Below are positions 54,247 to 64,000 of a DNA stretch of 64,000 nt, piece after piece. The notes beneath the pieces are model-generated. The model did no database searches. It was given only the letters and a program-made list of their open reading frames with translations, and was not told where the DNA came from. The first letter of the stretch is position 1. Each line of letters begins with the position of its first letter. The DNA is from Lophium mytilinum (taxonomy: Eukaryota; Ascomycota; Dothideomycetes; Mytilinidiales; Mytilinidiaceae). Location of the stretch: positions 188,179 to 252,178 of the forward strand of contig MU004184.1 in the NCBI GenBank assembly GCA_010093605.1. The letters run 5' to 3'. The translations under genes were made by a program, and so were the position numbers.

Positions 54247-54589
54247 CATTTGTGGCTTCGACGCAGGAGTCGCATCCAACCCCTCCAACGACTTCACGGG
54301 ATTCGCAACCTATGGCGGCGAGGAGAGCGAGTTTTCTACGTTGCGGCCTGCAGAGGCTGCTTCTCGAGCCTCAAGTATACGGGAAAGAGTCATTGAAGCT
54401 CAGCTGCGACTGTCTTCAGCAGCTCAGCTGGTTGAAAGAGTTGGTTGGAGTGAGACGAGCTTCCACATTGGAACGCTAGACACAAAAAAGTAGACCAATA
54501 CAAAGTAAGCCACCTCATAATCGTCCTCAACTCCTTCACCTTCGACACCGCCATCCAAACCCCGCCGACTGCCTCATAGTCGAGCGCTC

Positions 54590-56040
54590 AAAGGCGGTGC
54601 CAAGATTGAAACCTGTCCCTGATATGGCAAGAGAGTTTTCTGCTCACGTATCATCTCTTGACCTATCTGTGGATGTGACGCGCGGGCAAGTTCCTCGACT
54701 CCAAATACCACCATGGAGAGTCGAGCGACAGCTGGCAGCTGGGTTAAGACCGTTCATGGACGCCCGGCTCAGACATCTTCTTCGGCAACACCGTCTTTCT
54801 TACACAGATACAGAAGCATAGCTAACCACGTAAGCAGATCCCGAGTCCAAAGCTCTACCGGTATCCCAGAAGAGTACACCCCCACAACCTCCTCCATCCT
54901 TCCAAGACCTCCCATCCCAAGCACACCGAAACATGGCACCGCCATCCGAACCACGCCGACTTCCTCATAGCTGGGCTCTGGAAAGCGGCGCCAAGATTGA
55001 TACCCATTCTGCGATATGGTGCAGACGACTCGACTCACCTATCCGGGCGAACTGACGCCGTAGGCAAGTTCCTCAACTCCTAATGCTACTATGGAGCTTC
55101 GGGAGGGCGACTCGAGGTCAAAGTATCCACCCAAGAATCGTCTATGGACGCCCAGCTCAGACATCTTTTATCACCCCACCACGTCTTGCCTGCGTTACGG
55201 TAGCATGGCTAACAAGTAAGCAGACTTGGGGACAAATCTATAGCCCAGCTCGGACTTGAGTACTATACCAGTCACACAACAAAGTACGTCCACCCATTCT
55301 CCTCCTCCATCCCTCGACCGCGCCCACCCAACCACCCAATACCCCGGCACCGCCGTCTCTCCGTACCAGCTTTCTCATAGCCGAGCGCCAGACGGCGGCG
55401 CCAAGATCGAAACCCATTCCGCGATATGGCAGAGATGGTCACTCTAAAGTATCCGGGCGAGCTGAAGCACGGGCACGTTCCCCGACTCCTAATGCCACTA
55501 TGGAGAATCGGGAGGACGATGGCAAAAACAACACGGCCAACGGGGTATCGTCCATGGACGCCCGGCTCAGACATCTTTTCTCGCACAGCACATTCGTTGT
55601 GCATGTTGGAGTAGCATAGCTAACTTATAAGCAGGTTCAGACACCAACCGGTGGTCTAGCTCAGTTTCCCAACAAAGGTACGTCCACCTGGTCTTTCCCC
55701 CAGCCCTCCAACCCCATCCCACCGACATCCCCCCCAATACCCCGGCACCGCCGTCCCTCCGTGCCGGCTCCCCCATAGCCGCACACCCAACCGCGGTGCC
55801 CATATCAAAACACACGACATGCGTCGTAGTTCCGGGCCGCCGCCCTCAGGAGCAGGGCCGGTTACGTGGAGCGGGAGGCTGACGCAGGAATGCCTCAGGC
55901 CTTGGACACACGCAAAAGTCGTTGACGCCAGAGCATGTGCCCCCTCCCTGTGTTCCAACCCGTGGGATTGGGGAGGACCGATGGCCGCTAAGGTCCATGG
56001 ACGCCTGGCTCAGACATCAATTAGGATTGCGACATCTGCC
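54590..56040 (+). repeat. Tandem array, four or five units of 388-443 bp
   Basis: CATGGACGCCYGGCTCAGACATC is found, in diverged form, at 54755, 55143, 55553 and 55996. Units share a GGCGCCAAGATYGAWACC phrase, a GATATGGC phrase, ATGGAGARTCG, and GTAGCATRGCTAAC followed by GTAAGCAG or TATAAGCAG. A fifth, partial unit begins at about 54545. The TAAC...AG strings look like an intron 3' end, so each unit may derive from an exon-intron block. Reading frames break in each unit. Confidence 0.8.
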
Positions 56041-56139
56041 TTCCTAGGTCACTATACTAACTTTTTGATTTTGTAGCAGCACGTGGAACTCCGCTCTCGG
56101 GGGTATTGGGCAACATATCAGGAAAGGCTTCAGGAGGAA

Positions 56140-57200
56140 AAGGGGTGAAGCTGGCACATAAACGCGGGTCGGAGGCTCACTACTTTTTTGTCTACCACAG
56201 CTTCTCATGGATACAATGCAGATTATATTATTCTACTCTCGACCATCGTTTGACTACTCTTGGACGTGCTGGCTCATGCTCTCCTTACAGTGATGTCGCG
56301 CGAGCAAAACAGAAGCTCAAGTATGACCGTTCATCGCTACTGGCGTTCAACCACTCTGACCGCCATGAAGGAGTTCAGGAAGCGGGAATGAGACTACCTC
56401 TTGACCGCATCACAGACTGGTAGCTAGGGCGCTCTTTACAGTGATGTCAGGCGCGCAAGAGGGAGGTATAAGGATGCCAAGTCATCGGTACCGGGTTTCC
56501 TGGCCTCTACGGAGGATCGAATTCTCGACGCATTGGACATTAGACTGTCTCTTGACCGAATAGTTTTCTTCCAGCTAGGGACCTCCTTGCAGTGGTATCG
56601 ATCGAACAAAGAGAGAGCTTAAATATCTCGATTCATCCGTACTAGGTTCCAAAGTCCCTTATCCAGATTGAAACGCGGGTGCATTGGGAATTAGATTATC
56701 TCTTGAGCGAACTGCTACTGGTATGTCGAAGGACTCCTTGCAGTGGTGTCTGAATAGCAAGAGAGAAGCACGGGAACACCAATTCATTTCTGAATGGTTT
56801 CACCGGCATTGAGTAGGATGGAAAGTTTGCTGCGCTGGACATTGGACTTGCCCTTGACCGGATGGCTACCTTCTAGGTAGGGCCCTCCACACAGTGGTAT
56901 GAGTCGGTCAGAACTGGAGCTTGAAGAGATTCATTCACCGCAAATAGGATGTGCAGACACTAAATCGGATGACAGGGTGAATGCATGAGGTATCAGACTA
57001 CCTTTTGACCAGCTCGTAACCCTCTGCTTAGGCTACTCCCAACAGTGATGTTGAACGAGCAAGAGCAATGCCCGAACATGGAGATATTCATGCTCCCATG
57101 ACGGCAACTCCACAGAATAGATATATAGCTATCTTCTAAATAGGTAATGATGTGCTTCGTGAGGTTCTCTTCACATTGACGTAGAGCAAGAATGGGTGTC
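56140..57200 (+). repeat. Tandem array, six units of exactly 151 bp
   Basis: The core CAGTGRTGTC / CAGTGGTATC recurs with its TGRT at 56291, 56442, 56593, 56744, 56895 and 57046: five spacings of exactly 151 bp. By eye the first two units agree at only about 60% of positions, yet no unit shows a net length change. Translations of the best frame of each unit stay similar (DVARAKQKLKYDRSSLL, DVRRARGRYKDAKSSVP, GIDRTKRELKYLDSSVL; then RLPLDRI, RLSLDRI, RLSLERT), but 151 is not a multiple of three, so one frame cannot run through. Before the core most units have a CTCCTTRCAG acceptor-like string. Confidence 0.85.
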
Positions 57201-57311
57201 ATTGAAGAATAGCATACATGTGGACCCAAGCTAAGGACCCACTAAGACATATTCACAAACCCGAAGCATCTCTATCACCAACTTGAACAACTATACCAGC
57301 GCGAAAAGTTA

Positions 57312-57509
<198 letters not shown>

Positions 57510-57668
57510 TCAGTTGGCGTCCGACATTCTCCTCCAGGACTTGGTCACAAGCCAGATCTTCCCGAAGCGCTGGAGCCTCACCAACCGCAAGACAACCTCC
57601 CGCTCTTCTGGTTCCTGGGCGGTGGCGGCCGCGCGAAGAGCGGCGGTCAACGGGACGACTATAAAGCA

Positions 57669-58005
57669 TTAGTTGTTTTGTTCGAAGCCGCTCAGCAGGA
57701 ACGAGGGGAACTCACCCAGCACACGGATCACGCCGAGGGCCAGGCGACCACGGGCGCGGACGGCAGCACGGGTGTCTAGGAGAAGAGACGTCAGTAAGTA
57801 TGACATTTGATGCACTCAGGACAAGAAGGCGTACTCCACGTCGTCGGCATCAGGCCGACGGTCTCTAGCAAGACTCCGAGGCCGAAGCCCAATCCCAAGA
57901 AGGCAGCAGTTCTGATCGCGGCGCGGTCTAATACAGAGTTAGCTATCAAACCGGTTGAGTGACAGGGCCTAGATCAGCCTTACGGTTGGAGAGAACGGCA
58001 CCCAT
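57669..58005 (-). CDS. Small membrane protein, 73 aa, three exons
   Basis: Proposed exons are 58005-57984, 57927-57835 and 57775-57669, with introns of 56 bp (GTAAGG...ATTAG) and 59 bp (GTACGC...CCTAG). The joined frame is open: MGAVLSNHRAAIRTAAFLG, LGFGLGVLLETVGLMPTTW, NTRAAVRARGRLALGVIRV, LGEFPSFLLSGFEQNN. FLGLGFGLGVLLETVGLM can span a membrane, and the following segment is basic. I chose the ATG at 58005 because GCCGCCAAC precedes it and the upstream sequence is CT/CA-rich like a leader. A start at 58245 in the same frame would add 80 residues (153 aa) with a Ser/Arg-rich, mitochondrial-presequence-like N-terminus. Family not recognised; an organelle membrane is a guess. Confidence 0.7.
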
Positions 58006-58475
58006 GTTGGCGGCGTTTGGAGCGCCTTGAAGAGAGATGATGTTGGTGGAAGAGGAGGCTGTTGGCGCTCGATTTGCGGGATGAGGCAGAGAAGACAGCG
58101 GACGCGTGCGAGTTTGTGATGGTTTTGAAGGCTGTGCGACGGTGGTTGTAAAGTGGAAAGATCTTAGGCTGTGTGAGCAGTGGTGAGAGAGAGGATTGAC
58201 GCTAGCCTGATGGGGCGTAGTACATGGAAATAATTGAGTGAGCATCCCACCCGAAGGTAAAACTATGTCTTCCTCAACTACATCCTACAGTATGACGTCG
58301 ACACCAAGTTGGAGTCTGAGCTACCTTGCAACGACCATCATGCCACAGAGCTACGACACCAACAGCGACAGCAATTCTTCCCTCCGACGGAAGATCCTCT
58401 CTTCCACCAGCGAAGCCCTTGCCTGCCTCTCTCTCACGCAGCCTCTACCCAACCCGCAATCACACCGTCCTCCCC

Positions 58476-58620
58476 TCAAAGTATGAAACGATCAATGTCT
58501 GGGATCATCGAACTATTCCTGGCGTCAAGTAGCTTACCGGGCACCAGGGACCCGCCAACGCAGTTCAACCCCGTGGGGACATCCTCGTATCTGCATCAGG
58601 TGACGATACCGCGAAAATGT
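58476..58620 (+). pseudogene. WD40-repeat protein fragment
   Basis: The frame reads SKYETINVWDHRTIPGVK, a stop, LTGHQGPANAVQ, then GDILVSASGDDTAKMWN. This is the end of one WD40 blade (INVWD) and most of the next (GH...SASGD.TAK.W), typical of beta-propeller scaffolds such as F-box/WD40 proteins. Only one and a half blades are present, with one stop between. It is a fragment of an unidentified WD40 gene. Confidence 0.7.
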
Positions 58621-58869
58621 GGAATCAGATGCCCGCGTAAACCGACTTCCTCAGTTTTCAGGGAAGCAGACCTTTCGTGACCGAGATCTTCTATCCCATC
58701 ATGCCTCGACGACGGCAGATGAGATGACGACTAAGAAAAAGATGTCCTTCAAGGGTCCGAAACGGCACGACAGAGGTGGTACAGTTGCTGTCGATACAGG
58801 AGGATCAAGAGCGTGCATGGCCGCGACTGGGCCCTCTACTTCAGAGCCGACAAGGAAGCTCCCAAGCTT

Positions 58870-59020
58870 CCTCAGAGGTAGCTTCGGACCTAGGACGGCC
58901 GAAGTACTACCCACCAACACTTCCCTGAAAGCATCAAGGCTTCTCGCATGCTCGACTACCTCAAAGGTGGCTTCAGACGCGGTGCGGCCGACTCGGTAGG
59001 TGTACTGCCTGCTAACACTC
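58870..59020. repeat. 89-bp direct repeat, two copies
   Basis: CCTCAGAGGTAGCTTCGGAC at 58870 returns as CCTCAAAGGTGGCTTCAGAC at 58959, with GGCCGA and ACTACC/ACTGCC phrases following in both. Confidence 0.7.
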
Positions 59021-59039
59021 TTCTGTTTCTGAACGGCAC

Positions 59040-59940
59040 ACGATACCCTGAAGGTCTGGTCTAATCTTTTCTCAGCCGAGTTGATCTGAATTTCCGCGAT
59101 ATCTCTACGACTGTTGAATTCTTCGATGCAGGCTAGCACCCCCGTAGCGCCCGACAAAGCACCTCCGCCGAGTTCTTTGACACTAGAGAGATTACCTTTT
59201 GGTTGGGCGAGAACCTGCCCCCGTGGCCGCTCGTCAAAGTGGTGTCAAGAAAGCGGTAGTACGGCGTATATCGCGAGGCCTTGGCATACAAAAAAAACCG
59301 ATCTGGCACGCTGATAGATCAGCGGGTATAGCAAGAGGGAGGAAGAAGATGGGTTCAAGACACCCGGACATAATGCGTTTCGAGGTTGTATTCCCTCTGC
59401 GCAAGGCCGAGTGCGTCCACCGCGCCCACCTCTGCGGCCCCGCCAGCAATGATGGCGTACGAGCAGAATGGTATGACGTACTACTACGATCCGTCGCAGA
59501 TGCACCAAAAACCAGCAGAAGGGTACGCGCCGGCGAGCTACACAGTACCGAGTTCGAGGCCTGTTAGGGGAAGCTCGAGGGTAAGGAGGCAAATCTGGCG
59601 GAGCTTGGCTTGTTCCGGAGCACGGCATGGAATTCTGAGGAGCTTGAACTGGGTAGGACAATGTACAATTGACTGCTCTATGGAAAATACACGCCAGAGG
59701 GCAAGCTGGTCGCAGTAGCATACATCAAAACGCAATGTGGGAATTGCTAGCATTCACCGCGTCATGCGCTGTTTCACGGTTCCGCGTGGAGGTAGTGAAG
59801 ATACACAAAGTGAAGTTATAGGTCTGTGCATTCATTTTCTTTTCATATATTGAGACAAGGTCGACTTCTCTATTTCCTTTCGTTGTCCGAAAGCAGCAGC
59901 GTTTATAAGACGTACTATTCATCATCACAAATTCACATCC
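59040..59940. other. Gene-poor; one Tyr-rich protein fragment
   Basis: On the plus strand 59440-59560 reads MMAYEQNGMTYYYDPSQMH, then APASYTVPSS. It is like low-complexity Tyr/Gln/Pro-rich regions of fungal transcription or RNA-binding proteins, but I cannot name the family. The rest of the interval has overlapping frames only. From 59820 it is AT-richer and leads into the promoter of the 64-aa gene. Confidence 0.4.
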
Positions 59941-59961
59941 ATCAAATCAGCAACCACCACC

Positions 59962-60156
59962 ATGACCTCTGCTACCGCCATTCACGATCCATGCGCCCCG
60001 ACGCCCAATCATCCCGAACACCCAGCGAAAAAAGCTTTCTGGAAGCGGATTTTAGAGGCGGAGACCTGGTTGACAAAAAGAGCGGCGAGAAGGCGGCGAG
60101 GAGAGCAAGGAAAGATCACCCTCGATGAAATGAAGGCTAGATTCTCCGAAACTTGA
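59962..60156 (+). CDS. Hypothetical protein, 64 aa
   Basis: Short single-exon gene. A CA-rich leader (CAGCAACCACCACC) stands directly before ATG, a very good fungal start context, and a TTTATAAG element lies about 60 bp upstream. The protein begins MTSATAIHDPCAPTPNHPE, then has a basic helical part (KKAFWKRILEAETWLTKRA, ARRRRGEQGK) and ends ITLDEMKARFSET. No signal peptide or membrane segment is present. Third positions are GC-rich. No family is recognised. The basic helix could bind nucleic acid or acidic partners, but that is a guess. Confidence 0.65.
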   Translation: MTSATAIHDPCAPTPNHPEHPAKKAFWKRILEAETWLTKRAARRRRGEQGKITLDEMKARFSET

Positions 60157-60840
60157 TGGTATGTTTAGAGACCTGTAGTGACCTTAACAGATTCTAACTT
60201 TAGCAGAGATCGAGAAAACTGCTTGAGATTTGGTAGTTCGAACAGTTATCAGGCTATGCGAGAATGGGAATAATTCCTTGCGCGGAAGAGGTCACATAGA
60301 GTTTGCTTATTTGAAGGTCCTCAATGAATACTAACATTCTCACACTACATGGTCTTAAGTCATAATCTACTCTTTGATGCGTTGCATCGTACCTGATATG
60401 AATTCCCTTGATCTCACCCCTCTCGCCCTACCCCTCATATCAGTCACAACACAAGAGTCTTGATGAGTGTACACAAGCATTTTAGATCTCGGGCTAAGAC
60501 ACTGCTCCTCTAATACCAGTGCGAGATGCGGCTTGACTAATAGGTCCCCGGTCGATCAAACGGTAACTTCATTTTCACTACACCGACTTCTACACCGTGG
60601 AATCATCACGTGCACAGTTAACAGCACTGTGAAGAGAAGCCCAGCTAGTGGTTTTGTAGTAAGTAAAACGGTAGTGTAATTCTTGCTGTGCAGGGCTTGG
60701 TAATGTATTCTCTGTGTTCATCCTAGCATATGCCGCACTCCTCCCATCCTCCATTCCAGAATATGTGCAGAATGACTAGTGGTTCGGCCTCGCGGTCCTG
60801 ATTATTCGATTAGTATTGGTGCGCTGGATTACATGTAGGG
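60157..60840. other. No gene seen
   Basis: 3' flank of the 64-aa gene, then AT-richer sequence with short frames only. Confidence 0.45.
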
Positions 60841-60854
60841 GGGAAGATTCGTAC

Positions 60855-61047
60855 CTCGCGGACGTAGACCAGTCTGCCCATCAGGTTCTGGTTGGAGAGA
60901 GTGTTGACGGCCTGTTCGGCTTGTTCCCTAGTCGCGTACTCGGCAATTCTGCCGTGCATGTTAGCTGTGTGGACTAGTGAGGAGGAAAGACGGAGAACTT
61001 ACCCGAATCCCAATGCACCACGGATTACGTCCATTCCGCAACTTCAA
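60855..61047 (-). pseudogene. Gbp2/Hrb1-like RRM fragment with intact intron
   Basis: Exon pieces are 61047-61003 (ending ALGFG) and 60948-60855 ([31 protein letters not shown]), separated by a 54-bp intron with GTAAGT donor and GGCAG acceptor. The phase fits perfectly, and the second exon ends at another donor (GTACGA). It is the second half of a Gbp2/Hrb1-like RRM (RNP1 region [21 protein letters not shown] exact to the family). It is the best-preserved RRM piece in the window. No first half (RNP2) is found upstream on this strand and no later exon downstream, so it is a fragment and not a gene. Confidence 0.78.
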
Positions 61048-61480
61048 GATCTCTAGCATCTGAGCCCACGGCGTGGAGGCTCGCAGTGGTTCTGACATAG
61101 CCGAGGTTCCATGCTCCTCCCTCACTGCGCTTCCTCGCGCTGCAATTCTTCCTCAGCATCCAGATGTGTTCCCCTCGGCCCTTCGAGCTTTTATATCAGA
61201 AAGAAAGCGTGGGAAGGAACAGGGGATGGCGGGCAAAGCTCAGCGGAGACGGGCTTGGTCGGGAGTGCGGGTCCACACGCCTTGGTCGGGAGTGCAGGGT
61301 CCACACGCCTTGGTCGGGAGTGCGGGTCCAGCCGTGGTGGTCGGCAGTGCGAGAGTTGGAAGATCTCAAACGCGTCCAGAAAGAGAATTTCAAACACCAT
61401 CTCGGTGAGGATCTGGATGCCCATGACCTGCTTGGTAGCAGGACTGAGATCTTTAGCATAGGAGCCCACGGCGTGGAGGA
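61047..61480. repeat. 400-bp direct repeat (diverged)
   Basis: AGATCTCTAGCATCTGAGCC at 61047 and AGATCTTTAGCATAGGAGCC at 61447 are both followed by CACGGCGTGGAGG. The distance is exactly 400 bp. Weaker similarity extends upstream, including the RRM exon end, so the unit probably began as a tandem copy of that region. Confidence 0.65.
61250..61352 (+). repeat. Minisatellite, 27-28 bp unit, about four copies
   Basis: CTTGGTCGGGAGTGC starts at 61254, 61281 and 61309, with GTGGTCGGCAGTGCG near 61338. The shared unit contains GGTCCACACGC. It is nearly identical between copies, so young. Confidence 0.85.
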
Positions 61481-61499
61481 AGATTGAAGGAATTGCAGT

Positions 61500-61870
61500 A
61501 TGTTGTTGAGGGCGTGGCTGGAAAAGACATTGGTAGGACGTGTGTTGTAAGAGAGGTGGTGCGTGTTGAGGACTCGGAGAAAGTTGTGTGGTTTTAGATA
61601 AGCGAAAAGGGTTTGACTTGGCAACACGACTCCTAGTGTTCTGAGTCTGAGTACCAAGAGATGCTTTTTGTAGACATTAATCGTGTGGATTGAAATACGA
61701 AGGCAGCCAGTCAACACTGCGAACCGCTGCGGCAGGCTAATGCTCCGCGTTTGCCACGGATCTTTTTGGCTTTTTTTGCCCTTTTCATCAACACTACAGC
61801 TACGGAGTGCGTGTTTTGGGTACATACGGTGCTTTGAATATCAATGATAGAGAGGCAAAGAGTATGCCTC
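61500..61870. other. No gene seen
   Basis: Only short frames. TTTTTTTGCCCTTTT occurs at about 61771. Nothing else. Confidence 0.45.
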
Positions 61871-61876
61871 AAGTTT

Positions 61877-62060
61877 AAAAAAATGCAAAAGAGTATCCCC
61901 CACGCCAGAGAATACTATTGAAGAGTAAACCTGAACGTGGGGACTAATCTCTTTGTCGCCGTGCCGTGCCGCTCCGGGGCTCGAACCCAGAATGCTGCCT
62001 GTGACGTACCTGTTGTGCCTCTCTCGGAGTACCCGATCCTCCCACTCCGCCACCCCGAGA
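61877..62060 (-). ncRNA. tRNA-like Pol III unit (possible SINE or tRNA-derived RNA)
   Basis: On the minus strand TGGCGGAGTGG (62052-62042) fits the Pol III A box exactly (TRGYNNARNNG), and GGGTTCGAGCCC (61988-61977) fits the B box with one difference. The TRNA-like T arm (CTGGG, TTCGAGC, CCCGG) can form, and a run of seven T on this strand (61883-61877) could end transcription. The sequence around the A box resembles Ser/Leu tRNAs. However, the acceptor stem does not pair and no D stem forms, so it is not a working tRNA. A tRNA-derived SINE, a decayed tRNA or a small Pol III RNA are all possible. Confidence 0.45.
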
Positions 62061-62069
62061 GGGCGAGGG

Positions 62070-64000
62070 GCGAAAAAATAAAGCTAATTATATGCCCCAC
62101 TAAGCGAAGTTCGCATATCACATGTTTCCCACGTCCGTCACTTCCCCACCGTTATTATTTCTGCTGGCGCATCTTACCAGCGAACCGTTCAAAGACGTCT
62201 TCAGATTCCTACCTATCGCTGCACTTCTTCAATTCGAGTGCTGCGCGCACCGCCGATCACGCGTCACGCGTCTCACCTCCGCACCACTTCCGCACCACCT
62301 CCGTGAATCAACATCACGGTAGCTATCTACCCCTAGTCATCCAAGCCGATCTTTCAATTGCGCCCTTGGTACGCATGCTAAAGCTTCTGTGTCTGAAATG
62401 CCCCATCCCCAATATCCCGTAGTCTTTTGACACACCTGACACACCTTCAGCTCTCACTTCAGGTCGCTATGAATCAAGCAGATGGTTTCTGGGGCGCATA
62501 CTTGCTCCCCTGCCGCAAGAACCCCCGTCACAATAGATGGGGTTCGTTATGCTTGACAGGCGCGCCAGTCCCCGCCCCGGCTCCCACACGCACCATCTGG
62601 AGAAGATCTTCGGCGCAACGATCCAGTCGATCTGCCCTTCGACGTGAAAGCTTCAACTTTATCGAGAATCATACACTAGACTAGGTCGTCGCCGAAGCAC
62701 GCCAGCTTTCACACCCTCCACCGCCTACTCTTTGCCCGCCAGAAAACCCTTTTTGAATACCAGCACCGTTGAAGGAGACTAGGATATTGCGGTGGAGTTA
62801 TACCAGATATAAGTCTTCAGGATTCATGTTTGTGGGTGCTCTGTGATCGGTATAACATTCAAGAGCAGCATATGGCACAGGTCTCAAGAGACTAGGGAGG
62901 CGGCAGTATTGTCCACGAAGAAGTCATGTTTCACAGATTTCCAAGACCGGCTCCATCAACAAGTCTTCGATTCGAATAGCAAATAGTACAGCTGTTGGAT
63001 GAAAAAGCAAGCCCGTCTAAGATTTGGGGGACCGGAAGATAAGCGATATTATAAGTCTCCAAAGACAGCGGCTCAAAGGGTCGAGGTGCGGCCTATGGGC
63101 ACTGCTACTACTGCCCTTTGCTCCCTGTCGGTCGCAAGTACCGCCGTCTGGTCCTGCGAAGAACACTCATAGTTCTTCCTTCAATTTCCTCAGTAAGGAA
63201 ACGGTCTATCTTGGGGTCCGAAACAACTACTAGGCGTCCACGGAGAGCGCAAGACGATGTTCCGACCAAAGCTCGCTGCCAGTGTGGAGCGAAACGAAAA
63301 CAGGGCTAGACGGCTGGACATTTGCTCCGGCAAAGAGGCGCAGCTTGGGCTACGGTAGGGGCCAGCACCTCTTCTATAAAGCCTTATGTACCTGTAGCCC
63401 TGTTCGTCCTCTCTACATTATCATCCTCATGAGAGGATGGGACCGAAATCGCAATGTTCTGAGAAAGACCACTTTCTTATCGACGGCTACAAATGCTCTT
63501 GGCGTATGATCATCATGATACTAGTGTTTAGGCGTTCACAGTAGAGCCGATCCCCCGAACGAACAAAACTACAAGACCCCCCACTATTGTAACTACGAGA
63601 CCAGCAGCAAGAACGTTCATCTCTCACCACCTAGAGCGCGGGTTTACAAAGGTTTCCCATAACAGGACGCCATCTCGAGACGATTCACCAATCAATGGCG
63701 CGACCGAGCAAGGACGAAACACACGACGACTCATCTTTACACCTTCGTAATACTCCTCCGAAACGGCATCTTGGGCTTAGCGCCCACATCTCGAAGGAGA
63801 TGCTCCACGCTCCCGCTAGTAAGATCCAACAAGTCTTTCTTCCAGCACCAGATTCCTCAAGACACCAGCCCTCTTTTTTCTCCTCGCATCTGTCGCCAAC
63901 ACCACGAGATCAGCCTCCACTTCCTACGATACATTCCTTCCTGAGCCAGCAATTGGAGGCAGCCTAGCCATTCTTCACCTCGACGCGTCTTCCTTTGCAA
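62070..64000. other. No certain gene
   Basis: Plus-strand frames at 62427-62684 and 63695-63967 lack motifs. The last one (MARPSKDETHDDSSLHLRN, Ser/Pro-rich) has a modest start context and could be a gene running to the window end, but I cannot support it. A TATA-like CTATAAAG is at about 63373. Confidence 0.3.

Overview
The window looks like nuclear DNA of a filamentous ascomycete. The intact genes carry short introns (45-62 bp, GTANG...YAG), leaders are CA/CT-rich, one gene has the LPREIREIVY start common in Dothideomycete F-box-like proteins, and a fungal-type U6 snRNA gene is present. A Dothideomycete is my best guess, but this is inference. I see no bacterial-style operons, no CRISPR, no rRNA, and no open transposase or reverse transcriptase.

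Few genes look whole. They are a Ser/Thr kinase (6184-7917, -), a four-exon 192-aa gene (9671-10430, -), an 82-aa protein (16700-16948, -), a 276/290-aa protein (24887-25762, -), a candidate secreted repeat protein (53899-54246, +), a three-exon 73-aa membrane protein (57669-58005, -), a 64-aa protein (59962-60156, +) and U6 (about 45404-45512, +). An F-box-like gene (18571-19507, -) is whole apart from one frameshift.

Much of the rest is broken gene pieces and diverged tandem repeats. Recognisable pieces come from prolyl-tRNA synthetase (0.7 kb), Gbp2/Hrb1-like RRM proteins (2.4, 30.1, 39.0, 60.9 kb), another RRM gene (12.5-13.0 kb), a Pho85-type CDK (27.3, 31.2, 53.7, 57.4 kb), the DEAD-box protein Sub2/UAP56 (30.4, 30.8, 39.7 kb), 6-phosphogluconolactonase (47.2 kb), a WD40 protein (58.5 kb) and U2 snRNA (36.9 kb). 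Several still carry splice sites, so they were copied as DNA and not from mRNA.

Tandem arrays occur throughout: about 160 bp (8.7-9.3 kb), 327-346 bp (11.1-12.0 kb), about 340 bp (13.7-14.5 kb), 226-230 bp (17.5-18.5 kb), 209 bp x5 (22-23 kb), 390-440 bp (54.6-56.0 kb) and 151 bp x6 with no length change (56.3-57.1 kb). Short duplications of 54-400 bp also cut through exons. The common theme is gene decay and growth of the region by local duplication. I found no clear new multi-gene system. The strongest leads are the indel-free 151-bp array, the repeated mix of Sub2, Gbp2-like and Pho85-like pieces, and two Pol III units (U6 with a close downstream B box, and a tRNA-like unit at 62 kb).
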